Source: Phycisphaeraceae bacterium
GTDB taxonomy: Bacteria; Planctomycetota; Phycisphaerae; Phycisphaerales; SM1A02
DNA length: 64,000 nucleotides
Direction of reading: 5' to 3'
Assembly: GCA_004213555.1 (NCBI GenBank)
Contig: SHAP01000005.1
Coordinates: forward strand, 95,304-159,303
Under the pieces are notes generated by a model. The model ran no database searches, was not told the origin of the DNA, and saw only the letters and a list, made by a program, of their open reading frames with translations. Positions 7,979 through 17,047 of this stretch are shown here, piece after piece (within the stretch, counting starts at the first letter, position 1; each line of letters starts with the position of its first letter). Made by a program: the position numbers and the translations under genes.

Positions 7979-8548
7979 GTGGCCAAAAATATTGAACTGT
8001 TGTTGGTGGAATCTGTCGAAAACCTTGGCCTTGTTGGCGAGGTTGTCCGTGTTCGTGCTGGTTACGCCCGAAATTACCTTCTTCCCTTGGGGATGGCAGA
8101 GTTCCCAACCGAGGAGCGCATCGTAGAGCTCCAATCTGCTCGTGTGGAAGCAGCGGCCATGGCTGATGCACTCCGTGAGGAGCAAGTGTCGATTCTTGGC
8201 AAACTTGGTGGCATTGTTTTGACTTTGCGTCGTCCGACAAACGACAAGGGGATTTTGTACGGCTCGGTTTCCCAGCGTGACATCTCCGATGCCCTCGTTC
8301 AAGGCGGGTTTAATGTTGGAATCAGTGCCGTTCGTCTCTCCGTGGCCATCCGAAGAACCGGCAACTATGAAGTTCCAATTCAGTTCGGCAAAGAACTCCG
8401 CGAGGTCATTACGGTTGTTGTGGAGTCCGAATCTGTCATCGAAGAAATGGCTGATGACGCGGTCGAGGAATCCGTCGATCCGGCAGTTGATTCTGAAATG
8501 GACGCACCAGCTGTTGACGCGGCTGAAGTTGCGTCTGATGAATCATAA
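7979..8548 (+). CDS. rplI: 50S ribosomal protein L9 with acidic C-terminal extension
   Basis: A 189-residue L9. The N-terminal rRNA-binding domain reads IELLLVESVENLGLVGEVV and GYARNYLLPLGMAEFP; a helical connector and C-terminal domain follow. Residues from ~155 add an acidic tail rich in Glu, Asp, Val and Ala that normal ~148-residue L9 lacks. Start GTG 7979 is chosen because AAAGGAG lies 6-12 bases upstream and the family N terminus begins there. A TACAAT -10-like element at 7879-7884 could give this gene its own promoter, but no clear -35 is seen. Confidence 0.95.
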   Translation: MAKNIELLLVESVENLGLVGEVVRVRAGYARNYLLPLGMAEFPTEERIVELQSARVEAAAMADALREEQVSILGKLGGIVLTLRRPTNDKGILYGSVSQRDISDALVQGGFNVGISAVRLSVAIRRTGNYEVPIQFGKELREVITVVVESESVIEEMADDAVEESVDPAVDSEMDAPAVDAAEVASDES

Positions 8549-8578
8549 TCTGAATCATTTCTCATCTTTGTGATCTTC

Positions 8579-8604
8579 AGCCCGGCCACATGGTCGGGCT
8601 TTTT
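8579..8604 (+). terminator. Rho-independent terminator after rplI
   Basis: Stem AGCCCGGCCA (8579-8588) with TGGTCGGGCT (8591-8600), one G-T pair, then a run of five T (8600-8604). It ends the rpsF-ssb-rplI unit and overlaps the stop of the convergent minus-strand gene by two bases. Confidence 0.85.
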
Positions 8605-9430
8605 ACAAATTGTCTAGGGCGTGCGGTTGAAGAATGTCCGCGACCTCATCGTGCAGTGGTCCACCGTGACTGACAATGCATTGGCGGGGAGCGGCGCAAT
8701 CTCGCCCGTGCCAGTCGGTTAATTTGATGCCCGATGCTTGAGCCAATGGCCACACCCACTCAATGTCCCAAGGGTGCAGGAGCGGTTCCACAACCACATC
8801 AACACGACCTGCCAGAAGCAGCCAAAGCCCGTAACAATCGCCCCAACCTTTTGTGCGTCCAGCTTTATGGGCCAAATTCACATAGGCCTCTTCGGCCCCG
8901 GCCATGCGAAAGTAATCCCAACCAGTGGTGGCCAGAGTGGCATCCTGGAGACGGCACTGTGATGGGTGGGCGAGAATTTCCTGTTCATGCCCTTGAATCA
9001 AGAGATGGGCATTTTGAATTGTCCCTTTCGCACCCAGGTCGAGAGCCGGCAGTTCGCAAGCCCCAGCGACAGAATTGTCGTCGTATCTCAATGCCACAAG
9101 TGTGCCCCAAAGGGGGACTTGGTGGCCAAAAGAGGCGGTGCCGTCGATAGGGTCCAGCACCCAGGTCCAATTGGAAATACCGTGCATGGCCGGTCCTTCT
9201 TCCCCGACGACTGAATCTTGGGCAAAGTGTTCACCCAGCCATTTCCGCATCGCGACCTCAGCTTGTCGATCGACTTCGGTGACCAATGTGCCATCCGGCT
9301 TTGTGGTTGCAGCGGTTTGGCCCGAGAGGAACGAAGGCAGCGTATGGGTTCGGGCAACACGAAGAAGATCCGACATGGCCTCAAAGCGGCCGTCCCAAGG
9401 GACGTCTTGCGGGTGTATTGGCTCAGTCAA
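8603..9430 (-). CDS. Inositol-monophosphatase-family phosphatase (HisN-like)
   Basis: A Mg-dependent phosphatase of the IMPase fold. Visible metal and substrate motifs: VVGEEG, WVLDPIDGTASF and, near the C terminus, HPWDIEWVWPLAQASG. Such enzymes act as histidinol-phosphatase (HisN), inositol-1-phosphatase or CysQ; the substrate cannot be decided here. The TTG at 9430 is preferred because GGAAAGAGG lies about 6 bases before it; an ATG at 9376 is an alternative, and the frame is open to 9502. It follows the glycosyltransferase gene, which ends 25 bases upstream. Confidence 0.85.
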   Translation of the reverse strand: MTEPIHPQDVPWDGRFEAMSDLLRVARTHTLPSFLSGQTAATTKPDGTLVTEVDRQAEVAMRKWLGEHFAQDSVVGEEGPAMHGISNWTWVLDPIDGTASFGHQVPLWGTLVALRYDDNSVAGACELPALDLGAKGTIQNAHLLIQGHEQEILAHPSQCRLQDATLATTGWDYFRMAGAEEAYVNLAHKAGRTKGWGDCYGLWLLLAGRVDVVVEPLLHPWDIEWVWPLAQASGIKLTDWHGRDCAAPRQCIVSHGGPLHDEVADILQPHALDNL

Positions 9431-9455
9431 CTTAACCTCTTTCCGGAACCAAACT

Positions 9456-11027
9456 TCATGATGCAATCCTTTCGTATTCTTGGATGCACTTTTGGGCCGC
9501 ACCTTCCCAAGTGATTCGCCTTACTTCAAATCGACCGTGCTCCTTCAGGTGTTGAGACAGGGGGGGATATTTGAGGACCGCGACGATTTTGCTGGCCATA
9601 TCTTCAATGTCCCAAAAGTCCACTTTCAAGGCATGGGTCAGGACTTCGCTCACACCAGAAGTTTTGCTGATGAGAACAGGGACGCCGTGGCTCATGGCTT
9701 CAAGGGGGGCAATTCCAAAGGGTTCTGATCGGCTTGGCATCACGTAGAGATCGGCAAGTGAAAAGACACGCGAAATGTCTCGGCCCCGGAGAAACCCTGT
9801 GAACAGCACCCGGTCGCCAATGTCGAGTTCGGCGGCCATTCGAATCATCCGTTCAGCCTGATCGCCGCTTCCCGCAACAACGAATTTAACATTGCTTGTG
9901 TGCTCGAGGACTTTCTTTGCCGCCGCCATGAAAAATTCAGGGCCCTTTTGATAGGTAATGCGACCGAAGTACAGAACAATACGGTCATCTCGTCTGATTT
10001 CAGAAGGTGAGGGACTGTCTTCGGAGAGTTCCACGCCGTTGTAAACCACTCGACATCGTTCGGCCGCCGCGCCATATCGGGAAACCACGAGATTTCTGGT
10101 GAGAACACTTACGCAAATCACCCGGTCTGCTTCTCGAATGCCTCGGGACTCAATGGCGAGCACCTCTGGGTTGCCATGATCGCCCGAACGGTCAAATTCA
10201 GTGCTGTGGACATGAACAACCAGAGGTTTCCCGGTAATCGCGCGGAGAGCCAGTCCGGCTTCGTAAGTCATCCAGTCGTGGGCATGAATGACGTCAAAAT
10301 CTCGATTCGCCAGTGACCGAACACAGAACTGAGTAAACCGCCTGACGTGTTCGACAAGATCATCTCCATAATCGACGTCTGCGTGGGCGGGATCGGCTTC
10401 GGATGCTGTGGATCCAGTTCTCGGAGGGGAATCGTTGTTGCTCGAAATTGAAGCACTTGATTCAGACTGTGCTTGCTGAACCATTTTTTTGAGCAAGGCT
10501 TGTTGTTCTTCAGGGACCACTCCGCCGCGTTTCACGAATGCATCGATTGACTGTGAGGCTCGCAGGGGATTTCCGTTGGCAGCTTGGAGGAAGGTGGCCA
10601 CCGGTTCTGGTGTGGCATCAAGTGGATACGGAAGATGGGTGAATTGATTCAGCCCAATGGTTTCCTGTTGGTTGTCCGGTTGCGGCTGCAAGGATGTGAC
10701 GTCCGGGGCTGCATTGAACGACGGTGGGAATTCTGAACGAGGCGATTCAGATTGAGTCTTCAGCGTTGTGGGCGAGAGGGTTTTGCCCGTCATTGTTCGG
10801 GGGGAATCATTCACCCTTGGCTCAAATCCATGGTTTACGTTGAGTTCTTCGCATCCTGGAGAAAGCACACGGACCCCACCGATTTGAGCGCTCGCGACCG
10901 GCCGGGGCAAGACGAAGTCAATCTTGACGCCTTTCCCGACGAGTGCGCGGGTAAGACCCGCGCATGCAGTGCCAAGCCCACCCGTGATCAACGGGGGAAA
11001 TTCCCAGCCCAGCATCAACACTTGCAT
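9456..11027 (-). CDS. Glycosyltransferase (GT-B fold, GT4/GT5-like) with long insertion
   Basis: A 523-residue enzyme. The N terminus MQVLMLGWEFPPLITGGLGT resembles glycogen/starch synthase-type donors. The C-terminal Glycos_transf_1 domain has VVYNGVEL, LYFGRITYQKGPEFF and MPSRSEPFGIAPLEAMSHGV, with HDWMTYEAGLALRAITG before it. Residues ~70-230 are a Ser/Pro/Thr/Gln-rich insertion between the two halves of the N-terminal domain. The start is a TGATG overlap with the preceding 138-residue protein. The sugar and acceptor are unknown; a role in storage polysaccharide or cell-surface glycan is possible. Confidence 0.85.
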   Translation of the reverse strand: MQVLMLGWEFPPLITGGLGTACAGLTRALVGKGVKIDFVLPRPVASAQIGGVRVLSPGCEELNVNHGFEPRVNDSPRTMTGKTLSPTTLKTQSESPRSEFPPSFNAAPDVTSLQPQPDNQQETIGLNQFTHLPYPLDATPEPVATFLQAANGNPLRASQSIDAFVKRGGVVPEEQQALLKKMVQQAQSESSASISSNNDSPPRTGSTASEADPAHADVDYGDDLVEHVRRFTQFCVRSLANRDFDVIHAHDWMTYEAGLALRAITGKPLVVHVHSTEFDRSGDHGNPEVLAIESRGIREADRVICVSVLTRNLVVSRYGAAAERCRVVYNGVELSEDSPSPSEIRRDDRIVLYFGRITYQKGPEFFMAAAKKVLEHTSNVKFVVAGSGDQAERMIRMAAELDIGDRVLFTGFLRGRDISRVFSLADLYVMPSRSEPFGIAPLEAMSHGVPVLISKTSGVSEVLTHALKVDFWDIEDMASKIVAVLKYPPLSQHLKEHGRFEVRRITWEGAAQKCIQEYERIAS

Positions 11028-11443
11028 CAGTCTTCCTCGTCTTCCCCACCCATGTCGCCAAGTTCAGTGAACATGGCCACCATGGCTTGGAGCGCGAGCG
11101 TTATTTCGTTGGGCGTTTTGGAAGGCCATTCGCACGAAAAGACGTATTGTCGAAGGTCGTCCCGAAAATGTCGAAGGGGGGGCACTTCACCGTCCCAATT
11201 GAGTTCCACGAGTTCCTCTTCGAACAGTTCCTCCAGTTCGTCCCCTGTGTGCTCGAGATCTCCCTCGATGGACTCAGAAAGCCAGCGGTCTTTGGTCATC
11301 AGGGCCAGCAGGCATCCATTCTCGGTTGCCTTGAGCTCATACCAAGCGTCCACATCGTGGGGTGCTTTCACCTGAATCAAGTCTTCCGTCAATTGGGCCA
11401 GAGACCTTAGGGATTCAGGGAGTTGGTCGTAGATTTCGTTCAT
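11027..11443 (-). CDS. Hypothetical acidic protein
   Basis: A 138-residue, strongly acidic soluble protein (MNEIYDQLPESLRSLAQLTE at the start, GGEDEED at the end). No family recognised. ATG 11443 is preferred over ATG 11470 because GAGGA lies about 10 bases upstream. The stop overlaps the glycosyltransferase start, so the two are co-transcribed and perhaps act together. It is divergent from prmC, with a 44-base shared intergenic region. Confidence 0.65.
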   Translation of the reverse strand: MNEIYDQLPESLRSLAQLTEDLIQVKAPHDVDAWYELKATENGCLLALMTKDRWLSESIEGDLEHTGDELEELFEEELVELNWDGEVPPLRHFRDDLRQYVFSCEWPSKTPNEITLALQAMVAMFTELGDMGGEDEED

Positions 11444-11487
11444 CGTGTGCTCATCCTCAGGAATCCCCATGGTAGCCTCGAGCCCTC

Positions 11488-12552
11488 ATGTCGAGCGAGC
11501 AGACCCAATGGACCAGCCGAGAGCTGTTGAACTGGATGAGGAATCGATTTGATGCCTCTGGCGTAGACGCTCCCAGGGTCGTGGCAGAAACACTCTTGGC
11601 CGAGGCATTTGGCTGCACCAGGCTCGATCTGCACATGCATCCCGATCGGCCAGCCGATTCCAACGATCGCGATCGATTGCGGGAATTAGTCCGTCGTATT
11701 TTGACGGGGGAGCCTCTTCACTATGTCACGGGGCAGGCTCGTTTTTGGCATGGGTCATTCTCCGTACGGCCATGCACACAAATTCCCCAACCATGCACCG
11801 AACTTCTGGTGTCTCACACCCTTGAGCTGTTGTCCATGCGTGGCCAAAAGGCTGGCCACGGCCGAAAGGCGGCTGACAGTCTTTTGGCTCAAGATGAGGT
11901 ATCCGAGCTCCCGGGCCCGGCCGGGTCCCAGCCAGCATCATCTGAGACTGCCCTCCATGCGTCAGATCATGAGTCTGTCGAGCAAGCCCAGGCCTCGGCA
12001 TCGCCGGTTCAGGATGGTCCAATCAAGATCTTGGAACTGGGCGTGGGCAGTGGAGCAGTGATTGTGTCCCTGCTCCAATCCCTTCCTGATGCGATTGGGG
12101 TTGCCGTGGATGTGGAGGACGCATGCCTCAGTTTGTCACAGGACAATGCGAAAGCCCATGACGTCGGCGATCGCCTCACACTGGAGCTTCATGACGCCAG
12201 AAACCCGTTTGTCGGTGACTTTGACGTTGTGGTGGGAAATCTCCCTTACATCCCTGATCACGAGTGGCCGCACTCGGTTGATTCTGGGGTGCTTGGCTTT
12301 ACCCCAGAAAAAGCTCTTAGGGGTGGTGAAGATGGATTGGCCATTATCCGCCCCATGGCACGGTGGGTGGGGGAATCCATGCGACCAGCTGGGATTCTTG
12401 GACTCGAGCACGCAGCTTGCAGCAGTGACGCTGTCCGTCAACTCTTGACGCAGCTTGGATTTTATGACGTCGAAACCCTTATCGATGAGGATGGGTTCGA
12501 ACGTGCCACGTTTGGTTTGTGGTCAGGGAAGTCAACTCCCCGTGAATGCTGA
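11488..12552 (+). CDS. prmC: PrmC/HemK-like N5-glutamine methyltransferase
   Basis: The protein resembles PrmC, which methylates the GGQ glutamine of release factors. The N-terminal helical domain has LNWMRNRFDASGVDAPRVVA and ILTGEPLHYVTGQARFWHGS. The SAM site is ILELGVGSGAVIVSLLQ near residue 175. At 354 residues it is longer than the ~280 norm because of a ~60-residue Gln/Ala/Ser-rich insert (residues ~113-172). Two hallmarks are altered: the catalytic NPPY is GNLPY, and the usual P-R-P-E-T-E is IPQPCTE. It overlaps the convergent GAF/receiver gene by 21 bases. The enzyme class is clear; the exact substrate is less so. Confidence 0.75.
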   Translation: MSSEQTQWTSRELLNWMRNRFDASGVDAPRVVAETLLAEAFGCTRLDLHMHPDRPADSNDRDRLRELVRRILTGEPLHYVTGQARFWHGSFSVRPCTQIPQPCTELLVSHTLELLSMRGQKAGHGRKAADSLLAQDEVSELPGPAGSQPASSETALHASDHESVEQAQASASPVQDGPIKILELGVGSGAVIVSLLQSLPDAIGVAVDVEDACLSLSQDNAKAHDVGDRLTLELHDARNPFVGDFDVVVGNLPYIPDHEWPHSVDSGVLGFTPEKALRGGEDGLAIIRPMARWVGESMRPAGILGLEHAACSSDAVRQLLTQLGFYDVETLIDEDGFERATFGLWSGKSTPREC

Positions 12553-13863
12553 TTTCAAAACCTCAAACAAACGCGGCACTGGAATTGGTTTGAAGAGCAC
12601 AGCATGCATGCCCTCTTCCGTTGCCCGCAGTATGGAGTGCGATGGGTCGTACCCAAATCCAGTCATGAGGACCACGGGGATGTTTGGTTCTAGATCTCGG
12701 ACGCCGCGAAAGACCTCGTAGCCGTTCCGATCCGGCATGCGAATATCGGTGATGACCAAATCGGGGCAGTTTCCGCTGGCGTGAAACTTTGAAAATGCAG
12801 AAATGGCTTCTGCTCCGCCGTCACAAGCGGTCACGGTGACGCCATTTGCCTCAAGCAGTTTGGTCAGGCCTTGAACCACGACAGCTTCATTGTCTGCCAC
12901 CAAAATATGACGGCCTTTCAAATCAGGATCAGGTTTTGAAGGCCGAAGATCCCGCTCGGTTGCCAAGACGGCCTTTGGACCTGTACCGGCAGCATCCATG
13001 GCCTCTTGGAGTTCGGTGACAATGGCCATCACTTCAGGGTTGCTCTCTCCAACTGCTTCGAGTTTTTCCATGGGGTGGGCAAGGGCGCCTCGAAAGGCGC
13101 TTGCGGTTTGTCGGTCTACAGCAGAGCGCTCACGAAGGACCAGCTCGATGAAGTGGAGCGCTGCCGCAATGTACCTGCCAAGGAGAAGTGCCTCTGAGAG
13201 GTCGGCCTCCGAAAAAGCAGCACGCTTTTGAGACTCTACATTGAGCGTGCCCAGAATTCTGGTGCCCAGTTGCAATGGCAATGTCATCGTGGATTGAGCG
13301 CCCTCAAGGCCAGGAAGATATTCGTCGTCGCTGTCGGCCTGTCTCGTCAGCACGCACTGGCCAGTTGCGGCGACCCGCCCAGTGATGCCATTGCCCTTGG
13401 CGGCAGCGAAAATGGATTCTCCAATTCGGAGCGGTGCAAGATTGTGGCTGACGAACAATTCAAGTTGTTTGGTTTCGGGATGAAGAAGGCGGACCTCCCA
13501 ACTGTGCCACTCAAAGAGCGACTGGATTGCTCGGTGAATCCTCCGGTCAAGAATTTTCAGTCTGCCGGCAATGGTGTCGCCTTCATGCCCTGGTTCGTCG
13601 AGTTCAAGAATGCCGGCCGAATATTCGTGGATCTCGCGCAGCCGTGTTAGGGCAATTCTTTCGGGCCCCAAATCCCACTGCGTAAATGGTGCCGACTGAT
13701 CTTGATGCGGGCGTGTCTCCGTGACCACTTCAAAGTGTTCACGCAAAAATTGCCGAACGACTTCTGGGAGGCGGTCTGCCTCTGTGATGCGTAAAGGGGG
13801 GTTGCCTTCCTGTCCAGACATGTGTTTACGGAGTGTACGCGTCCTTGTATCAAACTCGCTCAT
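12532..13863 (-). CDS. GAF-domain protein with C-terminal response-regulator receiver domain
   Basis: About 443 residues. A GAF domain occupies roughly residues 120-270 (GNGITGRVAATGQCVLTRQA, GTRILGTLNVESQKRAAFSE). A CheY-like receiver forms the last ~120 residues, with HILVADNEAVVVQGLTKLLE, phospho-acceptor Asp in VITDIRMPDRNGYEVF, and Lys in LFKPIP. There is no kinase core, DNA-binding or cyclase output, so it is probably a signalling adaptor. ATG 13863 lies 11 bases from the divergent ABC ATPase start; an internal ATG at 13821 is an alternative, and the frame is open to 14133. Confidence 0.75.
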   Translation of the reverse strand: MSEFDTRTRTLRKHMSGQEGNPPLRITEADRLPEVVRQFLREHFEVVTETRPHQDQSAPFTQWDLGPERIALTRLREIHEYSAGILELDEPGHEGDTIAGRLKILDRRIHRAIQSLFEWHSWEVRLLHPETKQLELFVSHNLAPLRIGESIFAAAKGNGITGRVAATGQCVLTRQADSDDEYLPGLEGAQSTMTLPLQLGTRILGTLNVESQKRAAFSEADLSEALLLGRYIAAALHFIELVLRERSAVDRQTASAFRGALAHPMEKLEAVGESNPEVMAIVTELQEAMDAAGTGPKAVLATERDLRPSKPDPDLKGRHILVADNEAVVVQGLTKLLEANGVTVTACDGGAEAISAFSKFHASGNCPDLVITDIRMPDRNGYEVFRGVRDLEPNIPVVLMTGFGYDPSHSILRATEEGMHAVLFKPIPVPRLFEVLKSAFTGS

Positions 13864-13874
13864 AGAATTGAGGA

Positions 13875-14588
13875 ATGGAAGCGGCCTCTGTCTCCAAGGT
13901 TCACAAATCTTTTGGTTCGACGCTCGCCCTGCGCGACGTTTCGTTCCGCTTGCCCAAGTGCGGAGTGGTCGGCCTGTTGGGGCCAAATGGTGCTGGGAAG
14001 AGCACCATGATTCGGATATTGGCAGGCGTTCTGCAGCCCAAATCCGGGACGGTATTGGTTGGAGGGGCCTCCCCTTCTCAGGTCCATGTTCGATCACGAA
14101 TCGGTTGGCTTCCCGAACACAATCCGCTCCCACTTCACCGTACGGTCCAAGACTGGGTTGTCGAGGCTTGCTTATCGCGTGGCGGCAGCAAGAAGAAGGC
14201 GTTCGCTGCCCTGGACCGTTGCGACCTTGCGTTGCATGCGAACCGCCGCATTTCAGAACTCAGCAAGGGCTGGCGACAACTGGTTGGTCTTTCTGCCGCA
14301 TATGCCCATGAGCCTGCATTGTTGATCCTCGACGAACCTACAACAGGCATGGATCCCTTGCGTCGACGATGGTTCCGATCGTTGCTCCGTGAGTTGGGGT
14401 CGGAACGCTCCGTGCTGCTGAGTTCTCATCTTTTGGACGAGGCCGAAAGGGTTTGTGACGAAGCGGTGTTGCTTGCAGAAGGATCCGTCTGTGCATCTGG
14501 GCCTTTGACCCACATCCTTGCCCTGTCAGGGGGAGGAGACTTGGACGAAGCTTTCATCCAAACGCTTATGCCAAAGGGGTCGAGATGA
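13875..14588 (+). CDS. ABC transporter ATP-binding protein (GldA-like)
   Basis: A 237-residue ATPase with Walker A LLGPNGAGKST, a signature region ELSKGWRQLVGLSAA of the GldA/NosF type, Walker B ALLILDEPTTGMDP and the switch region LLSSHLLDEAERV. It is the first gene of a three-gene operon with a permease/GldG fusion (4-base overlap) and a DUF4340 protein. In Bacteroidetes, related GldA-F-G sets serve gliding; in other bacteria they are ABC-2 exporters of unknown cargo. ATG 13875 is preceded directly by GAGGA, with almost no spacing, and an in-frame stop lies just upstream. Confidence 0.92.
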   Translation: MEAASVSKVHKSFGSTLALRDVSFRLPKCGVVGLLGPNGAGKSTMIRILAGVLQPKSGTVLVGGASPSQVHVRSRIGWLPEHNPLPLHRTVQDWVVEACLSRGGSKKKAFAALDRCDLALHANRRISELSKGWRQLVGLSAAYAHEPALLILDEPTTGMDPLRRRWFRSLLRELGSERSVLLSSHLLDEAERVCDEAVLLAEGSVCASGPLTHILALSGGGDLDEAFIQTLMPKGSR

Positions 14589-17047
14589 ATTCGCTTCGCA
14601 TTGGCATCAGGGAGGGATTTTTAACGGCACGATCCCCGGGCTTGTTGCTTGGGGCTGCAAGTTACGCCTTGCTGTGGGGATTGGGCTGGTGGCTGGCGGC
14701 CCCAGCCGTCTCTTCCGGATTTTCCAACGGTGCACCCGCTGACGCCAGTGGAGTGATTCAATTCTGGTCGGTAACCATTGCCATCCTTTTGCCCCTGCTC
14801 GTTTTGCGAACCGTGCTCGAGCCAGACCGATCTGGCCTGATCGAATGGCGACTTTCAGGACCCCTTCGCCCGGCAGGACTCGCATTTTCATTGTTGCTCA
14901 CCACAGCGATCGCGATTGCTTTGTTTTCTTTACCGATGCTCCCGATCGTCGGGGCCTCTTTGGCCCACGGTGCCCCCGTTGCCTCGATGTTGGGTCACGC
15001 AGGAGCGTCGGTGTTGTTGCTCGTGATGTGGGCTGCCATTGTTGTTGCTGTCTCAATTTGGGTTCGTTCGACCTTTTTGACCTTGCTTTTCACTTTGATG
15101 GTCCCAGCACTCGGTCTAGGTGCGGTCGCCGCGCTTCCGTTGCTGGCAGATCGTGTCGACGACGCCGGACTCGCCTGGGCGAGCTCGCAGCTCACCCAAG
15201 CGGCACGTCAGTTGGCCAGCATCCATCCACTGCAACTTTCGCGTGGTCTCCTCGATGGTCAAATTGAGTTGTCATCTCTCGTGAATGTTGGCCTGCTGTC
15301 ACTGTTTTCTTTTCTTGCGGCTTCAGAGGGACTTCGGCTTCGTGCCTATTCAGGTCAAGTTTGGTTGCGCCGTCATGCTGCCATTCGAGCATTCGGGGTT
15401 GCGGCATTGGCCATGATCTTGTTCGCAGCGTCGAATCGCAACATTTCAGGGACCATCGACCTAACGCCGCGGAGCCTTGTCCAGCCATCTCCGAGACTGA
15501 TGGAAGCGATGGCTGCCCTTCCTGAGGGGTCGACCGTTTTGCTGACTCTGGACGGAAATCAAGTTCCCCCAGACGACGTTCTGTTTGTCAAGCGCATCCT
15601 TCAGCGTTCATCTGAAGGAGTTTCTGTTCAGGCTTTGTGCGTAGATCTCGCGGCACTCAACCGGGGCGAAATTCCCAGCAATCAAATCGCCGATTGGCAA
15701 TCATTGTTTTCAGATGCCACAGCATGCCCAAGCCAGATCGCTGACACCGTCAGCTTCCTCGAATTGCAGTCAAGCCTTTTGGCCCCTTCCGAACATGCTG
15801 ATGTCATTGTTGGCATCGAAGAATCCGTGCGCAGGGTGAAAGCAGGCCTTCAAAGAGGTGTTCTTCCGGATTTGAGCTCCATCGCACGACAACTTACGGC
15901 CGCTCTTCAACAGCTGGCAACCGCGCAAACAGGCCTTTCGGTGCAGGCCGAATCGCTGAGTATGGCCAAACAACTCTTGCTGCTGGCCGACGAGGATCAA
16001 TTTCTCGCGTCAAAACTGTTCTCAAAAGATGGTGGTCTGGCCTTGATCCATAAGGGTGAAGTCCATGCATTCTGTGAAGCAGGTTCCTTTTTGGTCCAAT
16101 TCGGTCGCCAGACCCCCCTTCGTAGCGAGGCAGCCTTGGCACAAACGCTGGAAGCGTTCGCAGGGACAGAGCCCCCAATCGTTTCAATCTTGGCGCCAGA
16201 TGGAAGTCAAGAACTGGTTGAATCTGTCGAATATGAATTGCGCAGGCGCGGGCTGCGTGTTCTTCCTTTTAAAGACAACAACCCAAAATCAGTTCTTTTG
16301 GTCTTGGCTGACCCGCCACCAGGCGTTGAAGCCGACCCGACTGGGTTTGCCTTTGTTCGAAAAGTGGCAAGGGCCATTCAAGATCCAAATCAAGATGCGG
16401 TTCTCTGTTTTGGGCCCTCCGTTCGATCTCGATACGATTTGGACTCTCCATGGGAACAACTTTTAACGCAGATCGGCATCGATGTCGTGCTCAAATCAGC
16501 CTTGGGGGAGTCGGTGACTCGGCGAAGTGTTCGTCAAACCGATCTTTTGGTGAGACCGGATTGGACATCCGATCATCCCGTCCCTGCTTCAGTAGGAGCT
16601 TTGCCGGTGGCGTTTCCTCTTGCGGTCGACTTGGGAACAGATGGGGCGTGCTTCCAGTGGCTTCCATCTTCTCGACGGGGTCGGGTTTCAAACTGGACCT
16701 CGCCCCATGCGCTCGTCGAAGAGGCCCCTGAAGCCATGGGTCTGGTTCGATTGGTCGAAGAAGATGGACGTCGTCTCGCCGTCGTTGGTTCTGCCCGCTG
16801 GTTGTCGCCTTCCCTGAAATCCAACCCAAATTCTTTGAGCGCGACGGCCGGAAACCATGAACTCGCCTCCTCGCTCGTGCGCTGGGTGTCCGGACAGGAT
16901 GTCCTTGGGCAAGGGCCCAATGCTGCTCTTGGTCGGTTCCAGCCCTCTGCTTTTGAGCGTTTGCTCTGGATCGGGTTTGTCGTGGGTGTGATCCCTTTGG
17001 GCCTCGCTCTCGCAGGATGTCGTTCTGCTTGGGGACGCTTCAGATGA
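14585..17047 (+). CDS. ABC-2 permease fused to GldG-like periplasmic domain
   Basis: An 820-residue protein. Residues 1-~290 hold about seven membrane segments of an ABC-2 type permease (LLPLLVLRTVLEPDRSGLIE marks a cytoplasmic loop). Residues ~300-790 form a large soluble GldG-like region (PSPRLMEAMAALPEGSTVLL and a VEYELRRRGLRVLPF segment). A final hydrophobic helix (LLWIGFVVGVIPLGLALAG) ends it. In other systems GldF and GldG are separate genes. The start overlaps the ATPase stop, and the stop overlaps the DUF4340 start. Confidence 0.82.
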   Translation: MNSLRIGIREGFLTARSPGLLLGAASYALLWGLGWWLAAPAVSSGFSNGAPADASGVIQFWSVTIAILLPLLVLRTVLEPDRSGLIEWRLSGPLRPAGLAFSLLLTTAIAIALFSLPMLPIVGASLAHGAPVASMLGHAGASVLLLVMWAAIVVAVSIWVRSTFLTLLFTLMVPALGLGAVAALPLLADRVDDAGLAWASSQLTQAARQLASIHPLQLSRGLLDGQIELSSLVNVGLLSLFSFLAASEGLRLRAYSGQVWLRRHAAIRAFGVAALAMILFAASNRNISGTIDLTPRSLVQPSPRLMEAMAALPEGSTVLLTLDGNQVPPDDVLFVKRILQRSSEGVSVQALCVDLAALNRGEIPSNQIADWQSLFSDATACPSQIADTVSFLELQSSLLAPSEHADVIVGIEESVRRVKAGLQRGVLPDLSSIARQLTAALQQLATAQTGLSVQAESLSMAKQLLLLADEDQFLASKLFSKDGGLALIHKGEVHAFCEAGSFLVQFGRQTPLRSEAALAQTLEAFAGTEPPIVSILAPDGSQELVESVEYELRRRGLRVLPFKDNNPKSVLLVLADPPPGVEADPTGFAFVRKVARAIQDPNQDAVLCFGPSVRSRYDLDSPWEQLLTQIGIDVVLKSALGESVTRRSVRQTDLLVRPDWTSDHPVPASVGALPVAFPLAVDLGTDGACFQWLPSSRRGRVSNWTSPHALVEEAPEAMGLVRLVEEDGRRLAVVGSARWLSPSLKSNPNSLSATAGNHELASSLVRWVSGQDVLGQGPNAALGRFQPSAFERLLWIGFVVGVIPLGLALAGCRSAWGRFR

